Below, piece by piece: positions 36,346-45,529 of a DNA stretch of 64,000 nucleotides (its first letter is position 1; each line of letters opens with the position of its first letter). The DNA is from Echinicola shivajiensis (GTDB lineage: Bacteria > Bacteroidota > Bacteroidia > Cytophagales > Cyclobacteriaceae), in contig NZ_JAHHZM010000018.1 in assembly GCF_018642165.1 (NCBI RefSeq), forward strand, positions 1 through 64,000, in the 5' to 3' direction. Made by a program: the position numbers and the translations under genes. The notes under the pieces are model-generated. The model was not told where the DNA came from and made no database searches. It was given only the letters and a program-made list of their open reading frames with translations.

Positions 36346-36379
36346 AAGCTTTCGGAGGGGATTACCCTCTCGAAAGCTT
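36346..36379 (+). terminator. Hairpin directly after the hybrid kinase stop
   Basis: AAGCTTTCGGAGGG pairs with CCCTCTCGAAAGCTT with a one-base bulge around a short loop, starting one base after the stop codon. No T-tract follows, so it may be a 3'-end stabiliser and not a true terminator. Confidence 0.5.
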
Positions 36380-36657
36380 GACTTAAAGTGTAATTGAGTT
36401 GGTGTTTGGGTGATCAATCAACTTTTACTATCTAACTTTAAGCATTTCAATGTTTTCTGGAAAAATCATCGAGCCTCTGTCTTGGATAGATTTTGAAGGA
36501 CCATACTTACAGTTTGTTTTTCCTTCTAATTCTATCTGGGTTCATTTTCTTTGTCCAGAATCTAAATGATTTTGATAATTAATTTACAATTCGTATGCCT
36601 TGATTTTAATACATTGATTATGAGTTGCTTGAGTGGTTTTGATCTGTGCCAGATTTC

Positions 36658-36685
36658 CAGAATTTGGAATTCATTCTAAATTCTG
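36658..36685. promoter_or_regulatory. Near-perfect palindrome upstream of the NtrC-type regulator
   Basis: CAGAATTTGGAAT (36658-36670) and ATTCTAAATTCTG (36673-36685) are complementary with one mismatch, separated by TC. The two-base centre is too tight for a normal RNA loop, so a DNA-binding dimer is more likely than a terminator. It sits 71 bases before the regulator start, and autoregulation is possible. Confidence 0.45.
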
Positions 36686-36755
36686 TACTTTAATCCACTC
36701 ATATTTTGCATATATTAGATTTTTGAAAGGGGCTTACCCCAATTCTTTAATTGTT

Positions 36756-38105
36756 ATGAAAACGAACGGATTTCAAATTTTTATTGTAGAGGATGACCCT
36801 TGGTATGGACAAATCTTGGAGTACCATTTAGGACTTAATCCAGATTATCAGGTGATGCGATACGAAACGGGTAAAGAGCTTTTGGCCAATTTGCATAAAA
36901 AGCCTGATGTAGTGACTTTAGATTTTTCCTTACCGGATATGAAGGGTGATGAATTGTTCAAGAAGATCAGGGAGACCCATTCAGACTTGCCTGTTATTGT
37001 GGTAAGTTCCCAAGAGGACATTGCTGTAGCGGTCAAGTTGCTCAAAATGGGCGTGAGCGATTACCTTATAAAGGATGATACCACCAAAGATCTGCTATGG
37101 AACAGTGTAGTCAGAATCAGGGAAAACCAAAGCCTGAAAAAGGAGGTAGAAAGCCTTAAGGAGGAATTGGGTCAAAAATTCAATTTCCAAAAGAGCATTA
37201 TTGGCAGTAGTGATTCACTTCAAAAAGTTTTTGGGCTAATTGAAAAAGCCATTAAAACTAATATCAATGTTTCAATTTCAGGTGAAACAGGTACTGGAAA
37301 GGAAGTGGTTGCCAAGGCCATCCATTATAATAGTAAAAGAAAGAATAAAAAGTTTGTTGCCGTAAATATGTCAGCAATACCCAGTGAACTAATAGAAAGT
37401 GAGTTGTTTGGGTATGAAAAAGGGGCGTTTACAGGGGCTGTGGCTAGAAAAATAGGTAAGTTTGAAGAGGCTGAAGGCGGTACTATTTTTTTGGATGAAA
37501 TAGCTGAACTGGACTTTAATAATCAAAGCAAGTTGCTGAGGGTTTTGCAGGAGCGTGAAATCACGCGTGTAGGAGGAAATGAAAGGATTAAACTGGATGT
37601 AAGGTTGATAGTCGCCACCCATCAGGATTTGGCTGAAAAGGTAAAGAAAAATGAGTTTAGGGAGGATCTATATTATCGGGTTATGGGGCTACCCATTTTG
37701 CTGCCCCCTCTCAGGGAAAGGGGGAGTGATGTTTTGATCTTGGCAAAGTATTTTATTGATGAGTTTACCCGTGAGAACAAAATGGCAAGTATTGGTTTAA
37801 ATCAATATGCTAAGGATAAGTTACTGAAATATCATTACCCGGGTAATGTACGTGAACTAAAATCCGTAATTGAGCTGGCTATAGTTATGTCGAATGAGCA
37901 GGAAATAACAGAAGACGATTTATCATTTAATAGCATAGTGAGGGAAGACATGTTTCTAGCCGAGCAAAAGTCTCTAAGGGATCACACCACTGATATAATT
38001 AGATATTATTTGAATAAAAACAATAATGATGTGGTCAGCACAGCCAAACAGTTAGATATAGGTAAGAGTACTATCTATAAAATGATAAAGGATGGGGAGC
38101 TTTAA
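36756..38105 (+). CDS. NtrC-family sigma-54-dependent response regulator
   Basis: A 449-residue activator. The receiver domain has acidic residues Asp13-Asp14 and phospho-acceptor Asp56 (VVTLDFSLP). The AAA+ domain has Walker A GETGTGKE (176-183), the sigma-54 contact loop GAFTGA (223-228) and Walker B GGTIFLDE (241-248). A Fis-type helix-turn-helix closes the protein ([20 protein letters not shown]). Every motif needed to open sigma-54 promoters is intact. The ATG at 36756 was chosen because the receiver domain begins directly there; a longer frame adds 41 unrelated residues. It sits after the hybrid kinase and before a degenerate kinase-like gene. Confidence 0.92.
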   Translation: MKTNGFQIFIVEDDPWYGQILEYHLGLNPDYQVMRYETGKELLANLHKKPDVVTLDFSLPDMKGDELFKKIRETHSDLPVIVVSSQEDIAVAVKLLKMGVSDYLIKDDTTKDLLWNSVVRIRENQSLKKEVESLKEELGQKFNFQKSIIGSSDSLQKVFGLIEKAIKTNINVSISGETGTGKEVVAKAIHYNSKRKNKKFVAVNMSAIPSELIESELFGYEKGAFTGAVARKIGKFEEAEGGTIFLDEIAELDFNNQSKLLRVLQEREITRVGGNERIKLDVRLIVATHQDLAEKVKKNEFREDLYYRVMGLPILLPPLRERGSDVLILAKYFIDEFTRENKMASIGLNQYAKDKLLKYHYPGNVRELKSVIELAIVMSNEQEITEDDLSFNSIVREDMFLAEQKSLRDHTTDIIRYYLNKNNNDVVSTAKQLDIGKSTIYKMIKDGEL

Positions 38106-38190
38106 TGCTTAGAATAATGTGTTTATAAAAGTGTTTTTATGTCAAAATAAAGATCTGTTAATTGTTTTTAAATTTTTTAATACCTGAATT

Positions 38191-39489
38191 TTGCTGAGGA
38201 TTTTAGATCATCATATAGATAAACAGAATATAGAAAGAGGTAAAGTCTCTTTGGAAAATGTAGGCTTTGATCTAAAGCAGCTATTGCAAAGAACAATTGG
38301 ATTTATGCATCCCCATGCTCAGGAAAAGGGAAAGTTACTGAATTTAGCTTTTATAGATCACCTTATTTCTCCTGTTCTCATAGGGGATCCTTACAGGATA
38401 AATCAAGTTTTTTGTCAATTAATTTATCAAGGTTTATTTTATTCCAAAACGGGTAGATTGGAAATTAGCTGTGAGTTAAAGGAAGAAAATGAGATAACAC
38501 AAATTATTCAGCTTAAACTTACTGATATAGGGAATGATAATTTAAAAATGGCATTACCCTCTGAATCCCTTCAAAAGGATGCTGATAAATCAATAGGAAG
38601 TTTTTTTAAGTTTTATAATCTATTTACAGACGATAAATTGATCCCCATGCTGAAGGGACAGTTAATTTATACGCTTGATAAGGAGTGGCAAGAAGTAGTT
38701 TGCCTAGAAATCAGTTTTAAAATAGGAAAACCTAAAGATCAGTTGCCATCGGCAGATGCTGATTTTGATTTTATTCAGGACAAGAAGATATTATTGGCGG
38801 AGCAAAACGAGCTCAATAGAATAATGATCAAGGGGCTTTTTCAAGAAAAGGGAGCTGAGGTTCAGGTATGTAATAACGGATTGGAGGTCTTGAAAAAGTT
38901 GGAAGAGAGTTCAGTCGACTTTGTGCTATTGAGTGATGATTTGTCTTTATTGAATGGTTTAGAAACAGCCAAAATTATTAGGCAAAAGAGGGGGCTTGAT
39001 ATCTCCATCATCGGTGTATTTTCAGAGATGGAAATGATGAGGGTGGAGATGCTCGGTAAAACAGGCATGAATGATTATCTGATTAAACCTTTTGATGAAT
39101 ATGAATTATTTGAAAAGTTGAAAAATAGTAAAATTCAGTCAGTAGAGTCTCCTGAGGAGTTGTTATATGACCTCGAAAAATTAAAAACCATTTGCAATGG
39201 AAATTTAGGGTTCATGCAAAACATGATAACCTTATTTATTCAGGTTTCTAATTCCTCCATTAAGGAAATGAGGGAGGCTTTAATGAATAGGGATTTAGCG
39301 GAGGTTCAAAAAGTAGCTCATCGATTAAAACCCTCATTGAATAGTATGGGAATTACTAGGGTCAAAGAGGATATAGTGCTGCTGGAAGAAGGAGAGCTTA
39401 ACCAAGATGAGATAGTGAAAATTCTGGGTAGGATAGAGGCTGTGGTTGAAGAAGCAAATATGGAATTAAAGAAGGTGAAGCTGATTTAA
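38191..39489 (+). CDS. Degenerate histidine kinase: inactive ATPase, receiver and Hpt
   Basis: A 432-residue protein. It opens in what looks like the second half of a HisKA helix (ILDHHIDKQNIERGKVSLE compares with the usual [15 protein letters not shown]), with no phospho-histidine box. The ATPase domain follows but has lost the N box (QLIYQGLFYS), the DxGxG motif (DIGNDN) and the G2 glycines, so it should not bind ATP. A receiver remains with Asp249/Asp250 in LLSDDLS and Lys in IKPFDE, then an Hpt with His377 in AHRLKPS. The only nearby starts are TTG or CTG directly after an in-frame stop. The first ATG is 38 codons in. It may be a phosphotransfer hub or a gene losing function. Confidence 0.7.
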   Translation: MLRILDHHIDKQNIERGKVSLENVGFDLKQLLQRTIGFMHPHAQEKGKLLNLAFIDHLISPVLIGDPYRINQVFCQLIYQGLFYSKTGRLEISCELKEENEITQIIQLKLTDIGNDNLKMALPSESLQKDADKSIGSFFKFYNLFTDDKLIPMLKGQLIYTLDKEWQEVVCLEISFKIGKPKDQLPSADADFDFIQDKKILLAEQNELNRIMIKGLFQEKGAEVQVCNNGLEVLKKLEESSVDFVLLSDDLSLLNGLETAKIIRQKRGLDISIIGVFSEMEMMRVEMLGKTGMNDYLIKPFDEYELFEKLKNSKIQSVESPEELLYDLEKLKTICNGNLGFMQNMITLFIQVSNSSIKEMREALMNRDLAEVQKVAHRLKPSLNSMGITRVKEDIVLLEEGELNQDEIVKILGRIEAVVEEANMELKKVKLI

Positions 39490-39560
39490 ATCCTTATACC
39501 TGGCATTGAGCCTTGAAGTTCAGTTTTTTATTTTTGGGAAATCCATATTCAAATTAAGTT

Positions 39561-39594
39561 TTCCATATATGGAATAGGATTCCAATAAATGGAA
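39561..39594. promoter_or_regulatory. Pair of TTCCA-TGGAA palindromes
   Basis: TTCCATATATGGAA (39561-39574) is a perfect 14-base palindrome. TTCCAATAAATGGAA (39580-39594) repeats the same half-sites with a five-base centre. The two lie 19 bases apart, start to start, close to two helical turns. This arrangement suits a pair of protein dimers, but no regulator can be named. Confidence 0.4.
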
Positions 39595-39752
39595 ATAGAA
39601 ATAATACGAATCCTCGATTTTATCTGTTTTAGGCTGATTTTATGCTTGGCATAAGAATGGTAATAAGGCAGTAGAATATCCCTCAATCGTTAATCTTCCA
39701 AAGTAGCGATCACCTTATATAGGGATTCTTTTTTGATAAGAGTGATCATCCT

Positions 39753-39790
39753 AAGTGTCCAGATGGTTTGTCTGGGCACTTTTATTTTAT
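39753..39790 (+). terminator. Terminator-like hairpin with T-tract, no gene directly upstream
   Basis: AAGTGTCCAGA (39753-39763) pairs with TCTGGGCACTT (39771-39781) with one T-G wobble and a seven-base loop. TTTTATTTTAT follows. Confidence 0.65.
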
Positions 39791-40030
39791 CTTGAATAAT
39801 TAATGTTTGTACTTCCTTAAAATGGTTAGGGTCTAATTGGCTATTATATTATAAATACTTATTGTTTCGGTAGATGATTTTGTGGTTTAGCCATATGAGG
39901 TCTGCTCTAATAGTTTATAGATGAAAAAAGCATAAAAAATTAGGTTTTGAAAGCTAATATTTTTTATTTTCAAGCTGTTTTTGAACTGATAGAATTTCAT
40001 TAACCTTTAAATAAACAAAATCCCAAAGTA

Positions 40031-41224
40031 ATGAACCAGACTATTAAAAAGTATGCATTATTTAATGCCAGTTGTTTGGCATTAATTGTCACCTCAATGA
40101 CCTTTGCTGTCAGGGCAAAATTAGAAGGTGTTTTAGAAACTGATTTCGAATTAACAAGTACAGAAATAGGCTTGGCATTTGCGCCAGCTTTTTGGGGCTT
40201 TACCCTAGCCATGATTATTGGTGGTCCTTTGGTGGACTATTTTGGTATCAAAAAGATAGTTTGGATGGCTTTTTTTAGTCATTTAGTTGGAATTGTACTA
40301 ACAATTTTCTCTACCGAGTTTTACTCTTTTTTCTTAGGAACCATGTTCATTGGTATTGGTAATGGAATGGTCGAGGCAGCTTGTAATCCTTTGGTGGCAA
40401 GTCTATTTCCAGAGAACAAAACGAAGATGTTAAACCGTTTTCATGTATGGTTCCCAGGTGGAATTGTGATAGGCAGCCTCATTGGCTATTTTATGATGGA
40501 CATGCTAGGATTGCCATGGCAAGCTTTAGTAGCCGTATTATTTATCCCGCTTGTTCTTTATGGTATCTTGTTCATGGGCAAAGATTTGCCAAAAACTGAA
40601 AGAGTGGCTATGGGAGTTTCCAATAAGCAAATGTGGAAAGCCGTAGTGTCTCCTTTATTTTTATTGATGGGATTTTGCATGTTGTTGACAGCTTCCACTG
40701 AATTGGGGACCAACCAGAGAATTGAATCATTGCTGAGCGAAACTGGTGTTTCCGGCATTTTGATCTTAGCCTTCGTAAATGGAATTATGGCAATAGGAAG
40801 AGGGTTTGCAGGTCCCGTTGTGAAGAAGTTGGATACTACTGGAATGTTGCTGTTTTCCGCTATTTTTAGCTGTATTGGCTTGCTTTGGCTAAGCAATGCG
40901 AGTGGTGCCATTGTATTTGCTGCTGCTTTTGTTTTTGCGATAGGAATTACTTATTTCTGGCCAACAATGTTAAGTTTTGTTGCCGAAAGAATTCCAGAAA
41001 GTGGTGCTCTTGGCCTTTCCCTGATGGGAGGTTTAGGCATGTTCTCTGTTTCTATAGTCTTACCTGTAATGGGTTCATTTATGGATGCAGATAGCGGTGC
41101 ATCGACTTTGTCTTATGTAGCTATTTTGCCAGCAATACTTACAATAATATTCTTCCTTTTGTTTATGAAATTTAAAGGGAATAAGATCCAAAGGGATGTA
41201 AAAGCTGAAGAGGCTTTGTCTTAA
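40031..41224 (+). CDS. MFS transporter
   Basis: A 397-residue inner-membrane carrier with about 12 hydrophobic segments. The segments FAPAFWGFTLAMIIGGPLVDYFGIKK (containing the family's G-x-x-x-D-x-x-G-x-K motif between helices 2 and 3) and FHVWFPGGIVIGSLIGY place it in the major facilitator superfamily. It is close in form to the sugar:H+ symporters often found beside Bacteroidota glycan genes. No substrate residue can be assigned. Sugar uptake is likely from the surrounding loci but is not proven. It is a single gene, closed by the bidirectional terminator at 41244. Confidence 0.85.
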   Translation: MNQTIKKYALFNASCLALIVTSMTFAVRAKLEGVLETDFELTSTEIGLAFAPAFWGFTLAMIIGGPLVDYFGIKKIVWMAFFSHLVGIVLTIFSTEFYSFFLGTMFIGIGNGMVEAACNPLVASLFPENKTKMLNRFHVWFPGGIVIGSLIGYFMMDMLGLPWQALVAVLFIPLVLYGILFMGKDLPKTERVAMGVSNKQMWKAVVSPLFLLMGFCMLLTASTELGTNQRIESLLSETGVSGILILAFVNGIMAIGRGFAGPVVKKLDTTGMLLFSAIFSCIGLLWLSNASGAIVFAAAFVFAIGITYFWPTMLSFVAERIPESGALGLSLMGGLGMFSVSIVLPVMGSFMDADSGASTLSYVAILPAILTIIFFLLFMKFKGNKIQRDVKAEEALS

Positions 41225-41243
41225 AAGCAGTTCTTAGTAAAAT

Positions 41244-41272
41244 AAAAGGCCTTCTCCGAGAGAAGGCCTTTT
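41244..41272. terminator. Bidirectional terminator between convergent genes
   Basis: AAAAGGCCTTCTC (41244-41256) pairs with GAGAAGGCCTTTT (41260-41272), a perfect 13-base stem with a CGA loop. T-rich sequence follows on both strands, so it can end both the MFS transcript and the broken kinase transcript. Confidence 0.82.
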
Positions 41273-41292
41273 ATTCAACATCTAGCCTGATT

Positions 41293-42334
41293 TTACCTAA
41301 CTGCTTCAAGGTGCTTTTTGATCATGGAATATAGCTTTATAGGCTCAAATGGTTTGCTAATAATATCACATACCCCAGCAGACTCTGCTTTTTGTATATC
41401 TTCTTCGAGCACTACTGCTGAAAGCCCAATAATGGGGATCTCACTATTTTGTTCCTGCATTTCCTTTTTGATGATCTGAGTGGCTTCAAATCCATTCATT
41501 TCCGGCATATACATGTCCATCAAAATAATGTCAAAGCTTTTCTCCTTAAACAATTGAACAGCTTCAGTTCCTGTTTCTGCTATTTCAAGATTTACGTTCC
41601 AATCTTTCATAACATGTTTTGCAGCAAACTGATTGATCATATTGTCTTCTGCCATCAAAATGGAAACTGTTTCCTCAAAAGGTCGGATTTCCTGATCTTT
41701 TTGATTTTCTTCTTCCATATACTCATCCTTTACTAGCTCAAAATCATTCATAAATGTAAAAGTCGACCCTTTTCCTAATGTACTTTCAACCTTTAAGTCC
41801 CCTCCTTTACATATCGCCAGGTTTCGAGCAATACTTAATCCAAGCCCTGTGCCTCCGTATTTATGGGTAATGGTAGGATCTGCTTGGGAAAATTCTTCAA
41901 ATATACGTTCTAATTGTTCTAATTTCCTTATTCTCGGTTTGCAGTTTCTTAGATCCATCAATCGATTCATCGATATTTAATAATATCTTCTCAACTAAGC
42001 CTTCTAATTCCTTTACCCGCTTAATCTGATTGGGATTGTCTGATATAAGATTTTTGAGTTTATCCAGGCTTTCTTGAATGGAGTCTTTGGCCGTTATATA
42101 GCCATTTAGTTGATAATCTTGATTGGTTAAGGCAAAATTGCTCAGACTAGCTTCTGCAATGAGTAATTGGATAAGTGTTTCTTTTGTTGTCACTAGGACA
42201 TCATAAGTGTGTTCTACTCTTTCTGATCTGTTTTCATAGGACTTTAAACTATTATAGGATGAGTAATTCACTAAAGCAATGATGATTAGTGAAATAGAGA
42301 ATCCAATAATGATCCGATTTTTAAAATTTAGCAT
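41293..42334 (-). pseudogene. Broken CHASE3 hybrid histidine kinase
   Basis: Two frames of one former gene. The 5' part (42334 to 41897) has a membrane helix and the first part of a CHASE3 sensor domain, then stops. The 3' part (about 41930 to 41293, shifted frame) starts abruptly in the end of an ATPase domain ([34 protein letters not shown]) and continues into a receiver with an intact [13 protein letters not shown]. The remainder of CHASE3, the second membrane helix, HisKA and most of the ATPase are absent. The meeting point at about 41907-41924 carries a perfect 9-base tandem repeat, GTTCTAATT twice. An internal deletion with frame loss is the simplest explanation. The receiver part could still be translated. 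Confidence 0.85.
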
Positions 42335-42818
42335 TGTGAGTAGGGAAACTAAGTTGGTAAATGAAAGGGGGATAAATTATAAAAGAATTTACTTCAAAAT
42401 ATAGCAATTAATGTCAAAAATAGTAAATATAGCAGACACTAATGTTTATGATTTTTTGCCGTTCATTTTGTGTTTCCAATAGGATTTTTACAAAAAACTA
42501 TAAAATTGAAGATAGTGTAAACTTAATTGGATTAGCTCCTGATTTTACTTTGTAAAGGTAGTGTAAAAAGCCTAAATCAACCTTGCACTTTGCTACAAAT
42601 TAAACAATTGTTATATGAGGTTATAATCGTTTAAGGGGTATTGTGGGGTACTGAATATTTTTGTTTTTTACTGAATATCTGAAAGAAAATATAGGAGATT
42701 AAAGAGGAAGAATTGGATAGTTTTGTTTAAGTTTAGTTTAGGATTAAATCAGGTTAATGCCTCAAGGCAATTTTTTCAAAACCTGAAAGGAATCAAATTA
42801 TTTCTTAATTGTATTTAA
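42335..42818. other. Intergenic stretch upstream of the DUF5009 gene
   Basis: About 484 bases, very AT-rich, between two divergent genes. A TTACTTTG word at 42546-42553 is one base off the Bacteroidota -7 consensus. No frame, hairpin or repeat stands out. Confidence 0.55.
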
Positions 42819-44063
42819 ATGGACGGATCAAGTATAATAATTCAAAGGCCAGAAAAGGAAAATGACACCAGTTCGGCAATTCCGCATATAGGCAGAAGTT
42901 ATGCAATAGATGTTTTCCGTGCTTTTACCATGTTTCTGATGATCTTTGTGAACGATTTATGGAGTTTAGCTGGCTATCCGGCTTGGATTGGTCATGCCGC
43001 ATTTGGTGAAGATAGATTGGGGTTTTCGGATGTGGTTTTTCCGGCATTCTTGGTAATCATGGGATTATCTATTCCTTTTGCTATCCAAAGTAGACTGAAA
43101 AAAGGAGCTAGTACCATAAGCACTATAGGGCATATATTTATCAGGTCAGCCGCCCTGCTTATTATGGGGATTTTTCATGTCAATTTGGAGTCTTATAGCG
43201 ATGGAGCTGTTTTACCGAAACCGGTATGGCAGATTCTGATCACCATAGGTTTCTTTATGATTTGGTTGGATTTTCCCAAGCATCTTGCGAAAAGCAAGAA
43301 ATATGTAATTCAGGCTACTGGAATTTTATTATTAACTGTCATGGCATATGTCTACGAAGGTGGGACAGTCGAAAATCCTGAATGGATGCGTACGCAATGG
43401 TATGGGATTTTGGGACTTATCGGCTGGGCCTATATGATCTGTGCTATAATCTATGTTGTCACCAAGGGGGCGAGTGCATGGCAGATAATTGCCTTTGTGT
43501 TTTTCTTTACATTTAATTCCTTTAATGAATTGGGTTGGTTGAACTTCTTGACCCCAATGAAGGAATACATATGGATAGTAGGTAATGGTGCAATGCCGGC
43601 CTTTACCATGGCAGGGGTTATTATTTCATTAAGTTATCGAAAGTGGTTTCTAAAAGGGAATCACAAGCATTTCTGGCTATTGTCTTTTGCTTTTTCAGCT
43701 CTTATGTTGGTTTATGGAATAGTGACTAGGCCCATTTGGGGGATTCATAAGATCGGGGATTCTCCCTCATGGTTAAGTATTTGTATAGCTATAAGTGTTG
43801 CTGGATTTGCCTTTTTTGTTTGGTTGATAGATATCAAAAAGCAAATGAAGTGGTTTAATATAATTAAACCAGCAGGTACAAGTACACTTACATGTTATTT
43901 GTTGCCCTATATTCATTATGCCATTTATACGATAATAGGAATAAGTTTACCGCTAGTATTGCGGTCAGGTGTATTGGGTATCATAAAATGTCTTCTTTAT
44001 TCTATAGTGATTATTGTAATTGCCGGTGTTTTGGAGAAGTTAAGATTGAGGTTGAAACTTTAA
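42819..44063 (+). CDS. DUF5009 membrane protein (NagX/heparan acetyltransferase-like)
   Basis: A 414-residue membrane protein with about ten to eleven hydrophobic segments after a cytoplasmic leader. The early motif SYAIDVFRAFTMFLMIFVND and the GFSDVVFPAFLVIMGLSIPF segment are characteristic of DUF5009, the bacterial relatives of heparan-alpha-glucosaminide N-acetyltransferase. Such genes are frequent in Bacteroidota glycan loci that handle amino sugars. A role in acetylating or moving an N-acetylhexosamine product is plausible. The next gene (GH20-like) begins 43 bases downstream, supporting an amino-sugar link. Confidence 0.85.
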   Translation: MDGSSIIIQRPEKENDTSSAIPHIGRSYAIDVFRAFTMFLMIFVNDLWSLAGYPAWIGHAAFGEDRLGFSDVVFPAFLVIMGLSIPFAIQSRLKKGASTISTIGHIFIRSAALLIMGIFHVNLESYSDGAVLPKPVWQILITIGFFMIWLDFPKHLAKSKKYVIQATGILLLTVMAYVYEGGTVENPEWMRTQWYGILGLIGWAYMICAIIYVVTKGASAWQIIAFVFFFTFNSFNELGWLNFLTPMKEYIWIVGNGAMPAFTMAGVIISLSYRKWFLKGNHKHFWLLSFAFSALMLVYGIVTRPIWGIHKIGDSPSWLSICIAISVAGFAFFVWLIDIKKQMKWFNIIKPAGTSTLTCYLLPYIHYAIYTIIGISLPLVLRSGVLGIIKCLLYSIVIIVIAGVLEKLRLRLKL

Positions 44064-44106
44064 TACCTTATCCTTGGAGACACCAATTAACCTTAAAAAC
44101 AGAAAG

Positions 44107-45207
44107 ATGAAAATAATAAAGATTTTATCGTTGATATTGATAAGTTGCTTACAGCCCCTAATGGCTCAAGTGTCTTATGAAGCTTTGCCTGTAAAAGGTT
44201 TTGCTATTGCCGCACCAATGCCTGAGGAGGTAGATCGCTTTGTGAAATTTATAGATGAGGAATTAGCTACAAGAGGAATTAATGCCCTGATACTTAGAGT
44301 AGATTACAGGTATGAATATGAGGGGCGTCCAGAGTTAATTGGTGAGGATCCCCTAAGCGAAGAACAGGTGAAAAAAATGGTTGCAGTCTGTAAAGAAAAT
44401 AATATCAGGCTGATACCTCAGATCAACCTCCTAGGGCATCAATCATGGCACAGCAAAATGGGTAAATTATTGGAAGTATATCCCGAATTTGATGAAACTC
44501 CAAATGTGAAATTGCCTGAGAAATATGAATGGCCTAATGAAGATGGACTTTATTGCAAGAGTTATTGTCCTCTTCATCCAGATGTTCATGAGGTCGTTTT
44601 TGATATGGTCGACGAGATCTGTGAAGTATTTGAAGCGGATGCTTTTCATGCGGGTATGGATGAGGTGTTTTATTTAGGAGAGGATGATTGCCCAAGATGC
44701 TCTGGAAGGGATAAAGCAGAATTGTTTGCTGGAGAGGTGAGCAAAATCAGGAATCATTTAGCCCAGGATAAAAGAGAACTGTGGATTTGGGGAGATCGTT
44801 TGTTGGATGGAAAGATTACTGGGTATGGAATGTGGGAGGCCAGTATGAACAATACCCACAGAGCAATCGATTTGATTCCAAAAGATGTCATTATTGGAGA
44901 CTGGCATTATGAAAGACCTGATCAATCTGCTGTGTATTTTGCCATGAAAGGATTTAATGTGTTAACCTGTAATTGGAGGAATCCTGATGTGTCAGTAGCA
45001 CAAGTTGAGGATATGTATGAATTTAGAAGTAAATCCACTGATGAAATGAAGGATCGATTTCAGGGCATCATGCAAACGGTATGGACTGGAGCCGGGAATT
45101 TTATGGATGGATTTTATGAAAATAAACCTGATCGAGAAGGCGGAAATAAAACTTCCTGGCATACCTTCAAGGTGATGTTTGATAAAATACAAGAATTAGA
45201 AGATTAA
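44107..45207 (+). CDS. GH20-like secreted glycosidase (beta-N-acetylhexosaminidase-like)
   Basis: A 366-residue protein with signal peptide (LISCLQPLMAQ). The core is a TIM barrel with FHAGMDEVFYLG, where Asp185-Glu186 form the GH20 catalytic pair. INLLGHQSW upstream matches the family's strand with a conserved His. It is shorter than a full GH20, with no N-terminal GH20b domain visible. It also has several cysteines close together (CKSYC, CPRC). The ATG at 44107 was chosen over a TTG 11 codons upstream. Together with the DUF5009 gene it suggests a substrate with N-acetylhexosamine. Exact specificity is uncertain. Confidence 0.8.
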   Translation: MKIIKILSLILISCLQPLMAQVSYEALPVKGFAIAAPMPEEVDRFVKFIDEELATRGINALILRVDYRYEYEGRPELIGEDPLSEEQVKKMVAVCKENNIRLIPQINLLGHQSWHSKMGKLLEVYPEFDETPNVKLPEKYEWPNEDGLYCKSYCPLHPDVHEVVFDMVDEICEVFEADAFHAGMDEVFYLGEDDCPRCSGRDKAELFAGEVSKIRNHLAQDKRELWIWGDRLLDGKITGYGMWEASMNNTHRAIDLIPKDVIIGDWHYERPDQSAVYFAMKGFNVLTCNWRNPDVSVAQVEDMYEFRSKSTDEMKDRFQGIMQTVWTGAGNFMDGFYENKPDREGGNKTSWHTFKVMFDKIQELED

Positions 45208-45270
45208 GTATCTGACAACTATGGGGAAGTTAGGAGGTGTTTTTTTGTAATGAACTTTCACGCCTTTTAT

Positions 45271-45301
45271 AATGGATATCAGGATAGGTATCCATTTTTT
45301 T
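45271..45301 (+). terminator. Rho-independent terminator after the GH20-like gene
   Basis: AATGGATA (45271-45278) pairs with TATCCATT (45289-45296), followed by T to 45301. Confidence 0.75.
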
Positions 45302-45393
45302 GTCCTTAGCAATGTTCCGCTATTTAGTAATGGAGTAAGTACAATTTATGCGATACAACTGATTAACATGAGGAGTGCTTAACATCGAAAATA

Positions 45394-45426
45394 TTTGAAG
45401 GTTTGCATTTGTACGTACTATTTTTG
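45394..45426 (+). promoter_or_regulatory. Bacteroidota-type promoter for the GH29 gene
   Basis: TTTG (45394-45397) and TATTTTTG (45419-45426) match the -33 and -7 (TAnnTTTG) boxes with a 21-base spacer. The start codon lies about 100 bases downstream. Confidence 0.5.
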
Positions 45427-45529
45427 CGTAATTAGTTGTGGGTGTGGGATAAAGTGTAAATTTTTATAATTTGTAGAATGAAAATGATTTTGAGGGTTAA
45501 GAATTGATTATAAAAGGAAATACTTGCAG

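Larger units (their letters stand above)
36346..36755. other. Intergenic leader of the NtrC-type regulator
   Basis: About 410 bases. It holds the hairpin at 36346-36379, a near-perfect 28-base palindrome at 36658-36685 and a GGGG-CTTA-CCCC hairpin at 36729-36740, which lies 15 bases before the start codon. No frame in it is convincing. Confidence 0.6.
39490..40030. other. 541-base gene-free stretch with palindromes and an orphan terminator
   Basis: No convincing frame. It contains two adjacent TTCCA...TGGAA palindromes (39561-39574 and 39580-39594), an imperfect hairpin GATCACCTTAT/ATAAGAGTGATC near 39705-39748, and a terminator-like hairpin with T-tract at 39753-39790. The terminator is 264 bases after the nearest gene, so either a long 3' tail or a small RNA is made here. 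Confidence 0.5.
45208..45529. other. Intergenic stretch before the GH29 gene
   Basis: About 320 bases containing the terminator at 45271-45301 and the promoter candidate at 45394-45426. Nothing else was seen. Confidence 0.6.

Noticed and set aside
36706-36710. TTGCA as a possible -12 element of a sigma-54 promoter before the NtrC-type gene
   Set aside because: No GG lies at the required distance upstream (about 36694-36695), so the -24 element is missing.
36729-36740. GGGG-CTTA-CCCC hairpin just before the NtrC-type start
   Set aside because: It is only four base pairs, has no switch-like alternative pairing and may be chance. It is noted in the intergenic entry only.
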